Numbered from the stretch's first letter, positions 11,102 through 21,738 are shown. The stretch: 64,000 bases of DNA from Cherax quadricarinatus (GCF_038502225.1 NC_091372.1:2015034-2079033), one strand, 5' to 3'. Program-made: numbers and translations. Notes: generated from the sequence alone by a model not told the origin.

Positions 11102-13216
11102 GTCAGTAAACGAGATGATGGAATATGTGGCAACAAAGTGCAAGGAGGCAGAGGAAAGTTTTGTTCCCAAGGGAAACGGAAATAATAGGAAGACCAAAAC
11201 GAGTCCTTGGTTTACCCGAAGGTGTAGGGAGGCAAAAACTAAGTGCAACAGAGAATGGAAAAGGTACAGGAGGCATAGGACCCAGGAAAACAAGGAGATT
11301 AGTAGAAGAGCGAGAAACGAGTATGCACAGATAAGGAGGGAGGCCCAGCGACAGTATGAAAACGACATAGCATCGAAAGTCAAATCTGACCCGAAACTGC
11401 TGTATAGCCACATTAGGAGGAAGACAACAGTCAAGGACCAGGTGATAAAGCTGAGGAAAGAAGGTGGAGAACTCACAAGAAACGATCAAGAGGTATGTGA
11501 GGAGCTAAACAAGAGATTTAAGAAAGTATTTACAGTAGAGACAGGAAGGACTCTGGGGGGACAGACCAGACGGGGACACCAGCAAGGAATACACCAACAA
11601 GTGTTGGACGACATACATACAGATGAGGAGGAGGTGAAGAAACTGCTATGGGACATCGATACCTCAAAGGCAATGGGACCAGACAACATCTCCCCGTGGG
11701 TCCTTAGAGAGGGAGCAGATATGTTGTGCGTGCCACTTACCGCAATCTTCAACACATCCCTGGAAACTGGGCAACTACCTGAGGTATGGAAGACGGCAAA
11801 TGTAGTTCCTATTTTTAAAAAAGGAGACAGAAAAGAGGCACTAAACTATAGACCTGTGTCATTGACGTGTATAGTATGCAAAATTATGGAGAAGATTATC
11901 AGGAGGAGAATGGTGGAGCACCTGGAACGGAACAGGAGTATAAATGCCAACCAGCACGGATTCACGGAAGGCAAATCCTGTGTCACAAACCTTCTGGAGT
12001 TTTATGATAAAATAACAGAAGTAAGACAAGAGAGAGAGGGGTGGGTTGATTGCATCTTCTTGGACTGCAAGAAGGCCTTTGACACAGTTCCTCACAAGAG
12101 ATTAGTGCAGAAGCTAGAGCATCAGGCGCATATAACAGGAAGGGCACTGCAATGGATCAGAGAATACCTGACAGGGAGGCAACAACGAGTCATGGTACGT
12201 AATGATGTATCACAGTGGGCACCTGTGACGAGTGGGGTCCCACAGGGGTCGGTCCTAGGACCAGTGCTATTTTTGGTATATGTGAACGACATGACGGAAG
12301 GGTTAGACTCAGAAGTGTCCCTGTTTGCAGATGATGTGAAGTTAATGAGGAGAATTAAATCTGATGAGGACCAGGCAGGACTTCAAAGAGACCTGGACAG
12401 ACTGGACACCTGGTCCAGCAAATGGCTTCTCGAATTTAATCCTGCCAAATGCAAAGTCATGAAGATGGGGGAGGGGCACAGAAGACCACAGAGTATAGGC
12501 TAGGTGGCCAAAGACTGCAAACCTCACTCAAGGAGAAAGATCTTGGGGTGAGTATAACACCGAGCATGTCTCCGGAAGCACACATCAATCAGATAACTGC
12601 TGCAGCATATGGGCGCCTGGCAAACCTGAGAACAGCATTCCGATACCTTAGTAAGGAATCATTCAAGACACTGTACACCGTGTATGTCAGGCCCATACTG
12701 GAGTATGCAGCACCTGTTTGGAACCCGCACTTGATAAAGCACGTCAAGAAACTAGAGAAAGTACAAAGGTTTGCGACAAGGTTAGTTCCAGAGCTAAGGG
12801 GAATGTCCTATGAGGAAAGATTAAGGGAAATCGGCCTGACCACACTGGAGGACAGGAGGGTCAGGGGAGACATGATAACGACATATAAAATACTGCGTGG
12901 AATAGACAAGGTGGACAAAGACAGGATGTTCCAGGGAGGGGACACAGAAACACGAGGCCACAATTGGAAGTTGAAGACACAAATGAGTCAGAGAGATAGT
13001 AGGAAGTATTTCTTCAGTCATAGAGTTGTAAGGCAGTGGAATAGCCTAGAAAATGACGTAGTGGAGGCAGGAACCATACACAGTTTTAAGACGAGGTTTG
13101 ATAAAGCTCATGGAGCGGGGAGAGAGAGGGCCTAGTAGCAACCGGTGAAGAGGCGGGGCCAGGAGCTAAGACTCGACCCCTGCAACCACAAATAGGTGAG
13201 TACAAATAGGTGAGTA
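11102..13216 (+). mobile_element. CR1/Jockey-like LINE copy D, 5'-truncated, with 3' tail
   Basis: This is the best-preserved copy of the main LINE family. It is 5'-truncated within the endonuclease-RT linker (first codons SVNEMMEYV), contains the whole RT and C-terminal region, a short 3' UTR (13136-13190), and a tail of two 14-bp units AAATAGGTGAGTAC ending at 13216. It interrupts a tRNA-like repeat without an evident target duplication, which fits CR1-type integration. The 3' UTR GCCAGGAGCT and CTGCAACCACAAATAGG blocks recur at 59410-59480 and 63330-63370. Confidence 0.93.
11103..13135 (+). pseudogene. ORF2 reverse transcriptase of LINE copy D (one frameshift)
   Basis: The frame is open from the truncation point to 12503 and again, shifted, from 12449 to 13135. 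Counting from the Met at 11115, motifs are SKAMGPDNISPWVL (about residue 183), VVPIFKKGDRKEALNYRPVS (about 230), FLDCKKAFDTVPHKRL (motif A, about 315), SGVPQGSVLGPVLFLVYVND (motif B, about 370) and LFADDVKLM (motif C, about 404), with both catalytic Asp residues present. The thumb and C-terminal region follow in the second frame (VRPILEYAAPVWNPH, LVPELRGMSYEERLREIGL). Comparison with copy B shows that four bases are missing near 12493, in CAGACAGAG reduced to CAGAG. That single lesion is the only one I see. Confidence 0.92.
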
Positions 13217-13390
13217 CGGGCGGGGATAGAACCTGCGATCAGAGAGTCTCAAAACTCCAGACCGTCGCGTTAGCCACTGGACCAGCTAGCCACAATAAGA
13301 TTCGTCCAACTAGGTATATTTCTACACCATAGGAAGGTTAGCACAGGCACCACTGTGACCACAAATGCAAGTTTTTACAGACGAATCTTA

Positions 13391-13472
13391 TTGTGGCTAG
13401 CTGGTCCAGTGGCTAACACGACGGTCTGGAGTTTTGAGACTCTCTGACCGCGGGTTCTATCCCCAACCGTGG
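13391..13472 (+). repeat. tRNA-like arm with pol III box A and near box B
   Basis: TGGTCCAGTGG (about 13401-13411) fits a box A consensus. GGTTCTATCCC (about 13453-13463) is one or two changes from box B. The same pair occurs inverted at about 13219-13302 on the minus strand. It is not a functional tRNA gene: the acceptor stem and box B are imperfect. It is best read as a tRNA-derived SINE head. Confidence 0.55.
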
Positions 13473-13488
13473 TATGGTTTATTATAAA

Positions 13489-13791
13489 GTAATTTGTGCA
13501 TCCAACCTTTATTTTAATCCACATAATCCTTGAATTTAAAAACATATATTCCCTCTTTTCCTTCCATAAATAATCCTTCAACATTATTGCTACCCCTTAA
13601 TTTAGCTCTAACTTTCTCTGATACTCCTGACTTAATCCCTTTTATTTCTCCCCACTGAAACTCACCTACCACCTTCAGCTTTGTTTCACTTAGAGCTGTG
13701 ACATCCAACTTCTTGTCATTCATAACATTTACAGTCATCTTTCTTATCTGCACAACATCCTCGCACATTCAAACATCACATCTATATAAAG
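13489..13791 (-). pseudogene. LINE-B endonuclease N-terminal part
   Basis: The minus strand reads MNDKKLDVTALSETKLK, the N-terminal motif of apurinic-type LINE endonucleases with the catalytic Glu of the SETKL block, then GLFMEGKEGIYVFKFKDYVD. It continues to IKVGCTN at about 13500, next to the TTATTATAAA duplication. It is the missing half of the nuclease at 10665-10928, separated by the nested insertions. Its 5' side runs into the assembly gap. Confidence 0.8.
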
Positions 13792-13891
13792 NNNNNNNNN
13801 NNNNNNNNNNNNNNNNNNNNNNNNNNNNNNNNNNNNNNNNNNNNNNNNNNNNNNNNNNNNNNNNNNNNNNNNNNNNNNNNNNNNNNNNNNN
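13792..13891. other. Assembly gap of 100 N
   Basis: Exactly 100 N, the usual placeholder for a gap of unknown size. The sequences on its two sides belong to different elements, so the true distance is unknown. Confidence 0.99.
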
Positions 13892-15270
13892 ACTATCAGT
13901 ACTATTGTTACCATCATTACGATTAGATCTGCCCTTACACATAGCTATGTGGTGTCTTCCCTTGTTACACTGATAACAATAGTGCAAGTTAGCACGGCAA
14001 TCCCTTACATTATGATTTCCTAGACACCTGATACATCTAGCAAGCTCTTCCAATCTTTCCACTTTAACATCCCATGAATTATAGGCATTACAGTTCTTAG
14101 AGAAATGAGTACCGTTGCAGAAGATACAATCTCTCCTTTCTTTGCCTGACCTCTTATCAACTGGGCTACCCTTATTGTGGTACTTCCTCCTCTTGCTTGG
14201 ATGTGGAGAACCACTATAACTGGCACCTGTCACTTGATACGTGCCTACGTAACCCCGTGTAGTAGGTGGCTTAGGATTATTGATATTAGGATAAGGTTTC
14301 CCTTTGTGGAACTTGGCAGGTGCACTGGGGTCTGTAGACGTGGTATTCCTAGAGGTAATGGGTTGGCTGGTCTGCAGTTGGACAATTAGCTCTTGCAGTC
14401 CCACTCTTATTTCTTCCAACCTGAAGTAACCCTTGTGATATCTGTTAGATAACCACTCTATGGTCTTGTGGTTCAATTTATTCTGAATCAAGGCACTCAG
14501 CAACCACTCTGCTCCCTCCAGATCATATTTATTACTCAAGGTCTTAAGAGTGCTTTCTAGTTTGATCCTAAATTGCTGTAAGCTGTTGCGGTTGTGATCT
14601 GGAGTCTTCAAACTAGCCAAATTAGCTACTAGGTCCAGCCTACTTTGCTCCAAGTTACCGTAAGTGACCTCCAACAAGTCAACTGCCTCACTATAGGAGT
14701 CATCTACATTTGGGAATGCTTGTATGAGAACATGCGCATCTCCCCTTGTCCCTTTAAATAGCATAATTTGGTAACACTTGCAAGATCACTCCTATCATGT
14801 ACGACTGCTTTAAAGATAGACCAAAACTCCTCCCAGTGTTCTCCCGGATTAAACACAGGCATACATAATTCTGGGAGTTTTGGTAGACGCCTCTGACTTT
14901 CCTTACTAGGTTGACCAACAACATTGTTTACACCCTTTACCTTCTCCAAAGCCTTAGTTTTGCAGGACACAATGTTGTCCTCCACTTCATAATGTTGATC
15001 CAGCAGCCGCTCCCTTTCAGCATCATCTGCACAATTCTCTAGCAGCTCTTTTTCATAGTCTTTAAACCACAATCTATATGACTCATGTCTATTTCCTAAG
15101 GCATCTAGGTGTAGCTTTAATTCATCAGGGTCTACCGTTTCTTGTCTCATTAACTCCATACACTTCTTGTATGATTTAGTAACATGACCCTTCCGAGCTT
15201 GTAGTGACGCTTTCTTTGCTTTGGCATCCATGGACTTGCCAGCCGCACTAACTTCCTCAGACCCAGCCAT
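13892..15270 (-). pseudogene. BEL/Pao-type LTR retrotransposon gag
   Basis: Gag polyprotein on the minus strand, in two frames. The N-terminal piece starts at the Met at 15270 (MAGSEEVSAAG) and includes a charged helical region and RLPKLPELCMPVFNPGEHWEEFW, typical of the DUF1759 region of Pao gag. Near 14750 a frameshift moves to the second frame, which continues with GDAHVLIQAFPNVDDSYSEA and ends in two or three zinc-binding clusters: CIFCNGTHFSKNC, CIRCLGNHNVRDC and CYQCNKGRHHIAMC. The protease and RT would follow to the left but are hidden by the gap at 13792. Gag packages the element RNA into cytoplasmic particles. A single-base error or mutation would explain the frameshift. Confidence 0.85.
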
Positions 15271-15366
15271 GGTTAGGGAATTAATAATCACCCATTATAC
15301 TACTTAAGTAGACGCCTTATAAGAGTAATTCTTGCACTTTACTCTTGTATAAATCCTAGCCACCCA

Positions 15367-16453
15367 TGTGCTAGCAATTTATTGGGCTAATTATCATCCA
15401 TCACACGATCGATTAAACTCGTGCCCCTACACCCACTTCCTTCAATCAGTCACTTAATTATTAAGTAATTAATTCAATTAATTTTTTCACTGATTGCCTC
15501 CGGTTCAGGAAGGACCAACGGGAAGATATGGAAAATTTTCTAGGGTGCTTATCTGTATGTACCTCAACATTATATACATACAAGTAATCTCATTGGGAGA
15601 CAACCATATTGTTTACCGTAGTCACCCCGTGTAGACATGTGAGAAAACTTAACCACCTCTGGTCACTACAGGTGGCCCCTTCGACCTCACAATCTTATCC
15701 ATATCTATCCGAGACCAGTATGGATTGGATAGCACCCACAAGTACGGTGCTACTAATTAATTGTGGACTGTATATATTATATTAGTTTAGCTGAATGAAG
15801 GGGGAGGGGGGGGGTAGGATACACATGGATACATCCATCAAGGAAAAACATTTGTACATAATCCCACCACTTACCAGCTGTTCTCTGGTGGTCACTTGAT
15901 GTAGCTGGATCACTCATAACCTATCCAATTACAACATAACATAACTGGCCAGCATGAGTCTGTTATAACTAGAAGGGTTACTTAAATGTGGGTGATTGAT
16001 ACTCCTTATTTCCTCCATTCACCATCTCATTTCGATGTCCTGCTACACCGACACGGTTCTCATTCCGGCAGGACGAGGTATCCGTCGGTTTGTCCCGGTT
16101 TAGAAGTCGTGATTCTATAAATCTTCATTATCCCCGGTACGAGAGTCACACGTTCACTCGGAGCAGGACGCTCTATTTCACATCCCGCATTCTCTTAACT
16201 CAATGTTATTATCACTGATTACATTACCATTCACAAGACGATTTAACGTCTCATAACTATTATACAAATTAGAGGTCACTCCATTAAGATCTGAGGCCGA
16301 TGAGCGAGGATTAACACACGGGTATTTCCCCTGGACACACACCATGGCCGTGCACCTGCCACCCGGTCGAACATTATTCACTAATTTTACCACCCCTTTA
16401 CGGTGGTCCCGTAAATCACGTTCCCTCACTCTTCACTAGGGACAGTCACGACA
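15367..16453 (-). other. Candidate 5' LTR of the BEL/Pao element
   Basis: Upstream of the gag start, the minus strand from 16453 begins TGTCGTGACTGTCC and at 15367 ends AGCACA, so it has TG...CA ends. TGGGTGGCTAGGATTTATA follows at once and could be a primer-binding site. There is no second LTR in the window for comparison, so the boundaries are inference. No other gene is visible in 15271-16453. Confidence 0.35.
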
Positions 16454-16861
16454 CTTCCTATTATGAAATGAGGCCTATATTAATCCTTAGGCCGCCGTGA
16501 ATGCCAATTTCGTGGTTCCATGCTTTCCCAGCCTCCTCACCACATTCAAAACAATCTGCCTCTGCCCCCCCAGCTCGACCCCCTACCCCCCTGCACATCT
16601 GCGCAGGCGCAGGGGGAACCCAGCTGATTTCATTAAAAATGCAAATACATTTTGACCCAAATCAGCACATTAAACACTTATTAGACACTATAGCTTCGGA
16701 AATTAAATAATTTCCACAATTGTATTGATTACAAAAATGTTTATGTGTTTGTGTGATACTTTTACAATCTTTGTGTTTTTTTGCATAATAATTATTTTTT
16801 TTTTATATATCATCTTGTGGGGCCCTCTGGGCTTTAGCCCAGGTAGCCCCTTCTTTAATCC
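16454..16861. other. Spacer without recognisable gene
   Basis: Mixed sequence with a C-rich patch near 16560-16600 and a T-rich patch near 16780-16803. Near 16816-16848 is an imperfect inverted repeat around GGGCTTTAGCCC. No coding region is supported. Confidence 0.5.
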
Positions 16862-17807
16862 AGCCCTGTCTAGCACACTTGGTTTTGGCCTCTCTACACC
16901 TATGGGTGAACCAAGGGCTCAGCCTGGCTTTCTCGTTATTTCTGTTACCCTTGGGTACAAACCTCTCCTCAGCTTCCTTGCATATTATTGTCACATATTC
17001 CATCATCGTGTTTACTGACTGCCAGTTCTCTGTTCCACTGAACCCCGTGCAGAAAATTCTTCATGCCTGCGTAGTCCTCTCTCTTGTAGTTTGGTTTCAT
17101 TCGTCCAGCACTTCCTGCTTCCCTCTCCACTTGTAACTCTACTATGCATTCGAAGCTCAGAACCATGTGGTCACTGGCTCCGAGGGGTCTTTCATGTGTG
17201 ACGTCCTCAATATCTGCACTACTCAAGGTGAATACTAGGTCCAGTTTCGCTGGTTTATCCTCTCTTCTCTCTCTGGTAGTGTCCCTTACGAGCTGGTACA
17301 TGAGGTTTTCCAGTACTACCTCCATCATCTTACCCCTCCCCGTTTCTTGGCCCCCATGTGACTCCAGGTTCTCCCAGTCAATTTCCTTGTGGTTGAAGTC
17401 ACCCACAATCAGTAGCTTTGCTCTGCTTCCATGAGCCCTTCTAGCCACTTCTGCCAGTGTGTCAACCATCGCTCTAATGCTCTTATTATACTCCTGCCTT
17501 GGCCTCCTGCTGTTCTATGGTGGGTTATACATTACTACAATTACCACCTTGGAACCTCCAGACTGAAGTGTTCCTATTATGTAATCTCTTGCTTCTCCTC
17601 TGTCTCCTCTCTCCAGCTCATCAAAATCCCATTGGTTTTTGATGAGCAGTGCCACTCCTCCACCCCCCTCTGTTCGCCGTGTCTTTCCTCAGGATCTGAT
17701 ATCCCTTTGGAAAGATGGCATTTGTTATCATTCCTGTGAGCTTGGTTTCTGTGAGAGCTATGATGTCTGGTGATGCTTCTTTGACTCTTTCGTGTCACTC
17801 CTCCCAC
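16862..17807 (-). pseudogene. Endonuclease and linker of LINE copy E
   Basis: The core reads LLIVGDFNHKEIDWENLESH (intact GDFN metal site), LDLVFTLSSADIEDVTHERP and GASDHMVLSFE (intact SDH). It is the best endonuclease core in the window. The N-terminal part is in another frame at about 17807-17520, where a block equivalent to IALTETKLTGM can be read. At the C-terminal end the linker SPWFTHRCREAKTKC (about 16890) is reached only after a frame change near 17010. The fragment ends at 16862 before RT. Confidence 0.82.
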
Positions 17808-18087
17808 TTATTCGTTATTTCATCAGCATTGGTGTACCATACTTTCAATTTCTTCTCCAACAGTTTGTTTTGGGGGTCTGTGCTGTGGGATTCTACGGCA
17901 TAGTCTTGGGTGGGAGATGTGTGGATTGTGGTTTGTGTTGGGATAGCATGTTTGGTTGTGGGATACTTGGGGTGGTTCTGTGTGTGGTTGTGCTTGTTGC
18001 TCTGCCCTGCTCTGATTGTCCTCTGCTGATTCTGTCCTTGTCTCTCTTTCTAGCCCCCCTCTTCCTCTGTGTCCTTTCCCTCAGCTG

Positions 18088-18545
18088 CTATCGTTCTGTT
18101 TTTGTTCTGTCTCGGTCTAGGAACATCCTCTTGTATGTTGACGATTCCTTCAGCTGTAGTTTCTCTTGCAGGATCCTGTTTTGCACTGTTTCTGTCTTGA
18201 AAATCAGCTTGACTGGCCAGTGTCTCCCCTTCAAGTACTCTGTTGTTCTCTGAAAATTTACTATCTCAGTCATGTCCTCCTCACCTATTTCTTTGATGTT
18301 TTCATCTTCTGTTTTTCTTCCTGCCGTCTTTCAGTGTGTCTTCCCTTCGCTCTCCTGAAGTCCATGAATAAACACTGACTTTCCCCTCTCCTCCTCCCAT
18401 TACCTTTCCCTCTGTGTCTCTGGGTCCCGTTTGTACATGGCCGCTGTCTCCCTTATTCTTTTCTGCAGCTCTTGGTGGCATGGTCGTGCCTGTGCCTGTG
18501 ACCTATCCCCCTCTCCACCACCTTCTCCCTCCTCCTCCACTACTA
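18088..18545 (-). pseudogene. ORF1 C-terminal fragment of LINE copy E
   Basis: The minus strand at 18273-18088 encodes LKGRHWPVKLIFKTETVQNR and ILQEKLQLKESSTYKRMFLD, matching the block at 60090-60230 in copy G and a weaker block near 1560-1740 in copy A. Upstream (18300-18545) homology to copy G continues at nucleotide level but frames are broken. Function is presumed RNA binding and chaperone activity of LINE ORF1; the fold is not determined here. Confidence 0.65.
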
Positions 18546-18560
18546 TCCCTGCCCCCAACT

Positions 18561-18884
18561 GCTCTCCCCCTTCATTCCTCGGCCCTGTGTGTGTATGTGT
18601 GTGTGTGAGTGTGTGTGGTGTGGGTCAGTCAGTGGAGCACAGAACACAGGCCAGACAGCGTCAATACCTCCCACCTTCCCTCCTTCACTAAACAATCATC
18701 CTCCCTCCAGCCCCCGTCAATCCCAGTGTTTCCCCACAAAATGTTTCAACTTTCTAGCGCAACATAACCAGTTTTCCAACTGAGAATGTCAAGAAAACTA
18801 GCAATAAATTTTATCCCAGTTATCACAGTAACTTTTTAAAACAAGTGCTTATTTTATGTGACACAGGTGTTGCATGTGACTCAT
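18561..18884. other. Spacer with short GT-rich tract
   Basis: A GT-rich run near 18583-18628, then unique sequence. No gene is supported. Confidence 0.5.
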
Positions 18885-19196
18885 CAGTGAGACAGGTGTT
18901 GTAAACTACGTACCACCACTGAGTAAGACAGGTGTTGTAAACTACGTACCACCACTGAGTGAGACAGGTGTTGTAAACTACGTACCACCACAGAGTGAGA
19001 CAGGTGTTGTAAACTACGTACCACCACAGAGTGAGACAGGTGTTGTAAACTACGTACCACCACAGAGTGAGACAGGTGTTGTAAACTACGTACCACCACA
19101 GAGTGAGACAGGTGTTGTAAACTACGTACCACCACAGAGTGAGACAGGTGTTGTAAACTACGTACCACCACTGAGTGAGACAGGTGTTCCACATGA
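18885..19196. repeat. 36-bp minisatellite, about 8 units
   Basis: The unit GAGACAGGTGTTGTAAACTA continues with CGTACCACCACTGAGT (36 bp). The interior units carry CAGAGT in place of CTGAGT, and the edge units CTGAGT. The period is a multiple of three, so the minus strand stays open by chance. Confidence 0.95.
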
Positions 19197-19470
19197 CGTC
19201 TCCGCCTCCTACATGAAGGTAGGTACCTGACCATACATACAACAAAATCTACATTACATGTATAATACATCATGGATCATACATCATGTGCAGTAGAGCA
19301 TCTACTATGGCAGTAATGAAGCTTAAGCTTGAGGGCCCCTAAACCCGGAGGGGCCACAGAAACCAGTCCACACTGCTTAAAATTATGAGGCTACTGTATG
19401 AGGAGGGGTTACGTAGGTGCCATAACAGTTCAAAGTTCACGTTAAATTAATAACTTAATTATGCACCCCA
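19197..19470. other. Spacer
   Basis: Contains GGGCCCC-rich sequence near 19331-19360 that resembles one arm of the hairpin at 20572-20636 (AAGCTT close to GGGCCCC). No gene is supported. Confidence 0.4.
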
Positions 19471-19638
19471 TACCCATGGTGTGTGTGGTAGTTACCCCAT
19501 ACCCATGGTGTGTGTGGTAGTCACTACATACCCATGGTGTGTGTGGTAGTTACCACATACCCATGGTGTGTGTGGTAGTTACCACATACCCATGGTGTAG
19601 GTGGTAGTCACCACATACCCATGGTGTAGGTGGTAGTC
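19471..19638. repeat. 29-bp minisatellite, about 6 units
   Basis: The unit is TACCCATGGTGTGTGTGGTA plus GTTACCACA. Starts at 19471, 19500 and 19529 confirm the 29-bp period. The last two units carry GTAG in place of GTGTG. Confidence 0.93.
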
Positions 19639-19645
19639 AAAAAGA

Positions 19646-20556
19646 TTACAGAGGTACATAATGGATCCAGGGACTGGACCTCAACATTACAGAGGTACAT
19701 AATGGGTCCAGGGACTGGATCTCAACATTACAGAGGTACATAATGGGTCCAGGGACTGTACCTCAACATTACAGAGGTACATAATGGGTCCAGGGACTGT
19801 ACCTCAACATTACAGAGGTACATAATGGGTCCAGGGACTATACCTCAACATTACAGAGGTACATAATGGGTCCAGGGACTGTACCTTAACATTACAGAGG
19901 TACATAATGGGTCCAGGGACTGTACCTCAACATTACAGAGGTACATAATAGGTCCAGGGACTGTACCTCAACGATTACAGAGGTACATAATGGACCTCAA
20001 CATTACAGAGGTGCATAATGCGTCCAGGGACTGTACCTCAACATTACAGAGGTACATAATGGGTCCAGGGACTGTACCTTAACATTACAGAGGTACATAA
20101 TGGGTCCAGGGACTGTACCTCAACATTACAGAGGTACATAATGGGTCCAGGGACTGTACCTCAACGATTACAGAGGTACATAATGGACCTCAACATTACA
20201 GAGGTGCATAATGCGTCCAGGGACTGTACCTCAACATTACAGAGGTACATAATGGGTCCAGGGACTGTACCTCAACATTACACAGGTACATAATGGGTCC
20301 AGGGACTGTACCTCAACATTACAGAGGCACATAATGGGTCCAGGGACTGTACCTCAACATTACAGAGGTACATAATGGGTCCAGGGACTGTAACTCAACA
20401 TTACAGAGGTACATAATGGGTCCAGGGACTGTACCTCAACATTACAGAGGTACATAATGGGTCCAGGAACTGTACCTCAACATTACAGAAGTACATAATG
20501 GGTCCAGGGACTGTACCTCAACATTACAGAGGTACATAATGGGTCCAGGAGCTGGA
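19646..20556. repeat. 41-bp minisatellite, about 22 units
   Basis: The unit is TACAGAGGTACATAATGGGT plus CCAGGGACTGTACCTCAACAT. A composite of a shortened unit (ATAATGGACCTCAACATTAC) followed by a GTGCATAATGCG variant occurs twice, near 19973-20035 and 20164-20225, showing block duplication. Confidence 0.95.
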
Positions 20557-20571
20557 CCCCCAAAGTTTTGA

Positions 20572-20636
20572 CCTACATTATTTGGGGCCCTGAAGCTTGT
20601 ATTATCCTACAAGCTTCCGGGCCCCAAAAATGTAGG
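20572..20636. repeat. Long near-perfect hairpin
   Basis: Arms CCTACATTATTTGGGGCCCT... (20572 onward) and its complement ending ...CCCCAAAAATGTAGG (20636) pair over about 29 bp around a 6-base loop TTATCC, with one bulge and one mismatch. It lies just right of the 41-bp array. Confidence 0.9.
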
Positions 20637-21271
20637 TTCCCCACTGATGACCCTCTTATACATTACAAAATTGAGTGGGAGGCAATAAGGTATGATCCGA
20701 GGAAGGAGATCGTAGCTCCAGTTCCTTGGAAGTAAAGCCCTTCACTAGCATCAAGACTACTAACACATTGTAATAATAGTCTATGATAAAGATTCTCTAG
20801 TATCTGATCTTCTTTTTTTTTGTGGAAATATCTGATTGGAATGGATCCTTATCTGATTAGTTTGACAGACAGGATCATCCCGAGAAGTTGTACTAATTTT
20901 TTAGATTTTAAATGGAAGCGTGTTAAAAATTTTGCACTCTGACAGGAATGATGATCTTTCTTCCTCATGAACACGTAAGATGTCAGGTAAGTCTGGTGAC
21001 ACGTACAAGCTTTGTTTACAAGTGTCACCAAGCCCGGGAATCAAGCCCAGGAACCTTCGGGTGTGACCAACGTGTTCCAACACAATCATAACACACAGAA
21101 GCCGCTAAAAGCAGAAACGTCACTTTCAATATCACACGAGGCCAGTGGAAACCTGACACCATCAACTTTTTCGCGACCAAAATCCATATTCCAGCCACGG
21201 ATCATAACAAGTTTTGAGATAATAATAAGCTGGCCCCCTACCATGATGACCGGCCTCCAACAGGCTTCTTA
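20637..21271. other. Spacer, possible old dispersed repeat
   Basis: No gene is supported. The part near 20670-20760 (GGCAATAAGG, ATCCGAGGAAGGAG, CCTTCACTAGCATCAAG) resembles a dispersed decapod repeat from memory; there is no copy in this window. Confidence 0.35.
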
Positions 21272-21571
21272 TAATATATCTTTATTTACTACCAGTACAT
21301 GTACAAGGTATACAGACCATAGTTGACATCAGTGACATACTACTATATAGAAAGTCACTTGTTATGCTGAACATTTCCCGCAAATTAGGTCAGTTTTGTC
21401 CCAGGATGCGACCCACACCAGTCCACTAACACCCAGGTACCTATTTTACTGATGGGTGAGCACAGACAACAGTTGTAAGGAAACACGCCCAATGTTTCCA
21501 CCCTCACTGGGAATCGAAACCGTACCCTCGCCATGTGAAGCGAGAACTTCAGCCACCAGGCCACGGGCCGC
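21272..21571 (-). mobile_element. tRNA-derived SINE
   Basis: Read on the minus strand from 21571: GCGGCCCGTGGCCTGGTGGC contains box A (TGGCCTGGTGG), and GGTTTCGATTCCC about 45 bases later is a box B-like element with one extra T. A body follows with GGGCGTGTTTCCTTAC, AGGTACCTGGGTGTTAGT and GGTCGCATCCTGGGAC, ending in an AT-rich tail (AATAAAGATATATT) at about 21272. A short related head occurs at about 63866-63905. I recall this SINE as abundant in decapods; that is memory, not a search. Confidence 0.75.
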
Positions 21572-21738
21572 CTGATAACAATGTTTTAGGTTCACCAGTA
21601 AGATATTGTAGTCTGCAGTGTCAATACTTTCCTTTGGTTAATAAAGACGGTCACGGGATATTTATTATTTTGTAGAGATGAATAGAGATAATGAAGAATA
21701 TTAATGAGAGCACCATTATGACCTGAAGGTTAACTGGC
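21572..21738. other. Spacer
   Basis: Unique sequence between the SINE and the 20-bp array. Nothing recognised. Confidence 0.5.

Larger units (their letters stand above)
11054..13478. mobile_element. tRNA-like palindromic element, split by LINE copy D, with TSD TTATTATAAA
   Basis: A repeat of about 310 bp inserted in LINE-B. Its left part is 11054-11101 and its remainder 13217-13478; between them lies LINE copy D. The join is supported internally: 11091-11101 (AAACCATACCA) followed by 13217 (CGGGCGGGGATAGAACC) matches the reverse complement of 13454-13480 from the same element. The direct repeat TTATTATAAA at 11044-11053 and 13479-13488 is a candidate target-site duplication. Two nearly identical arms of about 95 bp (13217-13307 minus, 13379-13472 plus) form an inverted repeat around a spacer of about 70 bp. 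Confidence 0.7.
16862..18560 (-). mobile_element. CR1-like LINE copy E (ORF1 end, endonuclease, linker)
   Basis: A minus-strand fragment of the main LINE family, colinear with copy G from about 59810 to 61445. It holds the ORF1 C-terminal region (18545-18088), an interval with N-terminal endonuclease sequence (about 17810-17520), the endonuclease core (17469-16969) and the linker to about 16862. RT and the 3' end are absent. The sequence left of 16862 is unrelated to the family. The element is therefore truncated at both ends. Confidence 0.85.

Noticed and set aside
13391..13472. Functional tRNA gene
   Set aside because: Box A fits but box B and the acceptor stem do not, and an inverted copy lies next to it in a mobile repeat.
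16178..16429. 83-codon frame upstream of the BEL gag
   Set aside because: It lies in the candidate LTR, has no recognisable motif and no codon pattern distinct from its surroundings.
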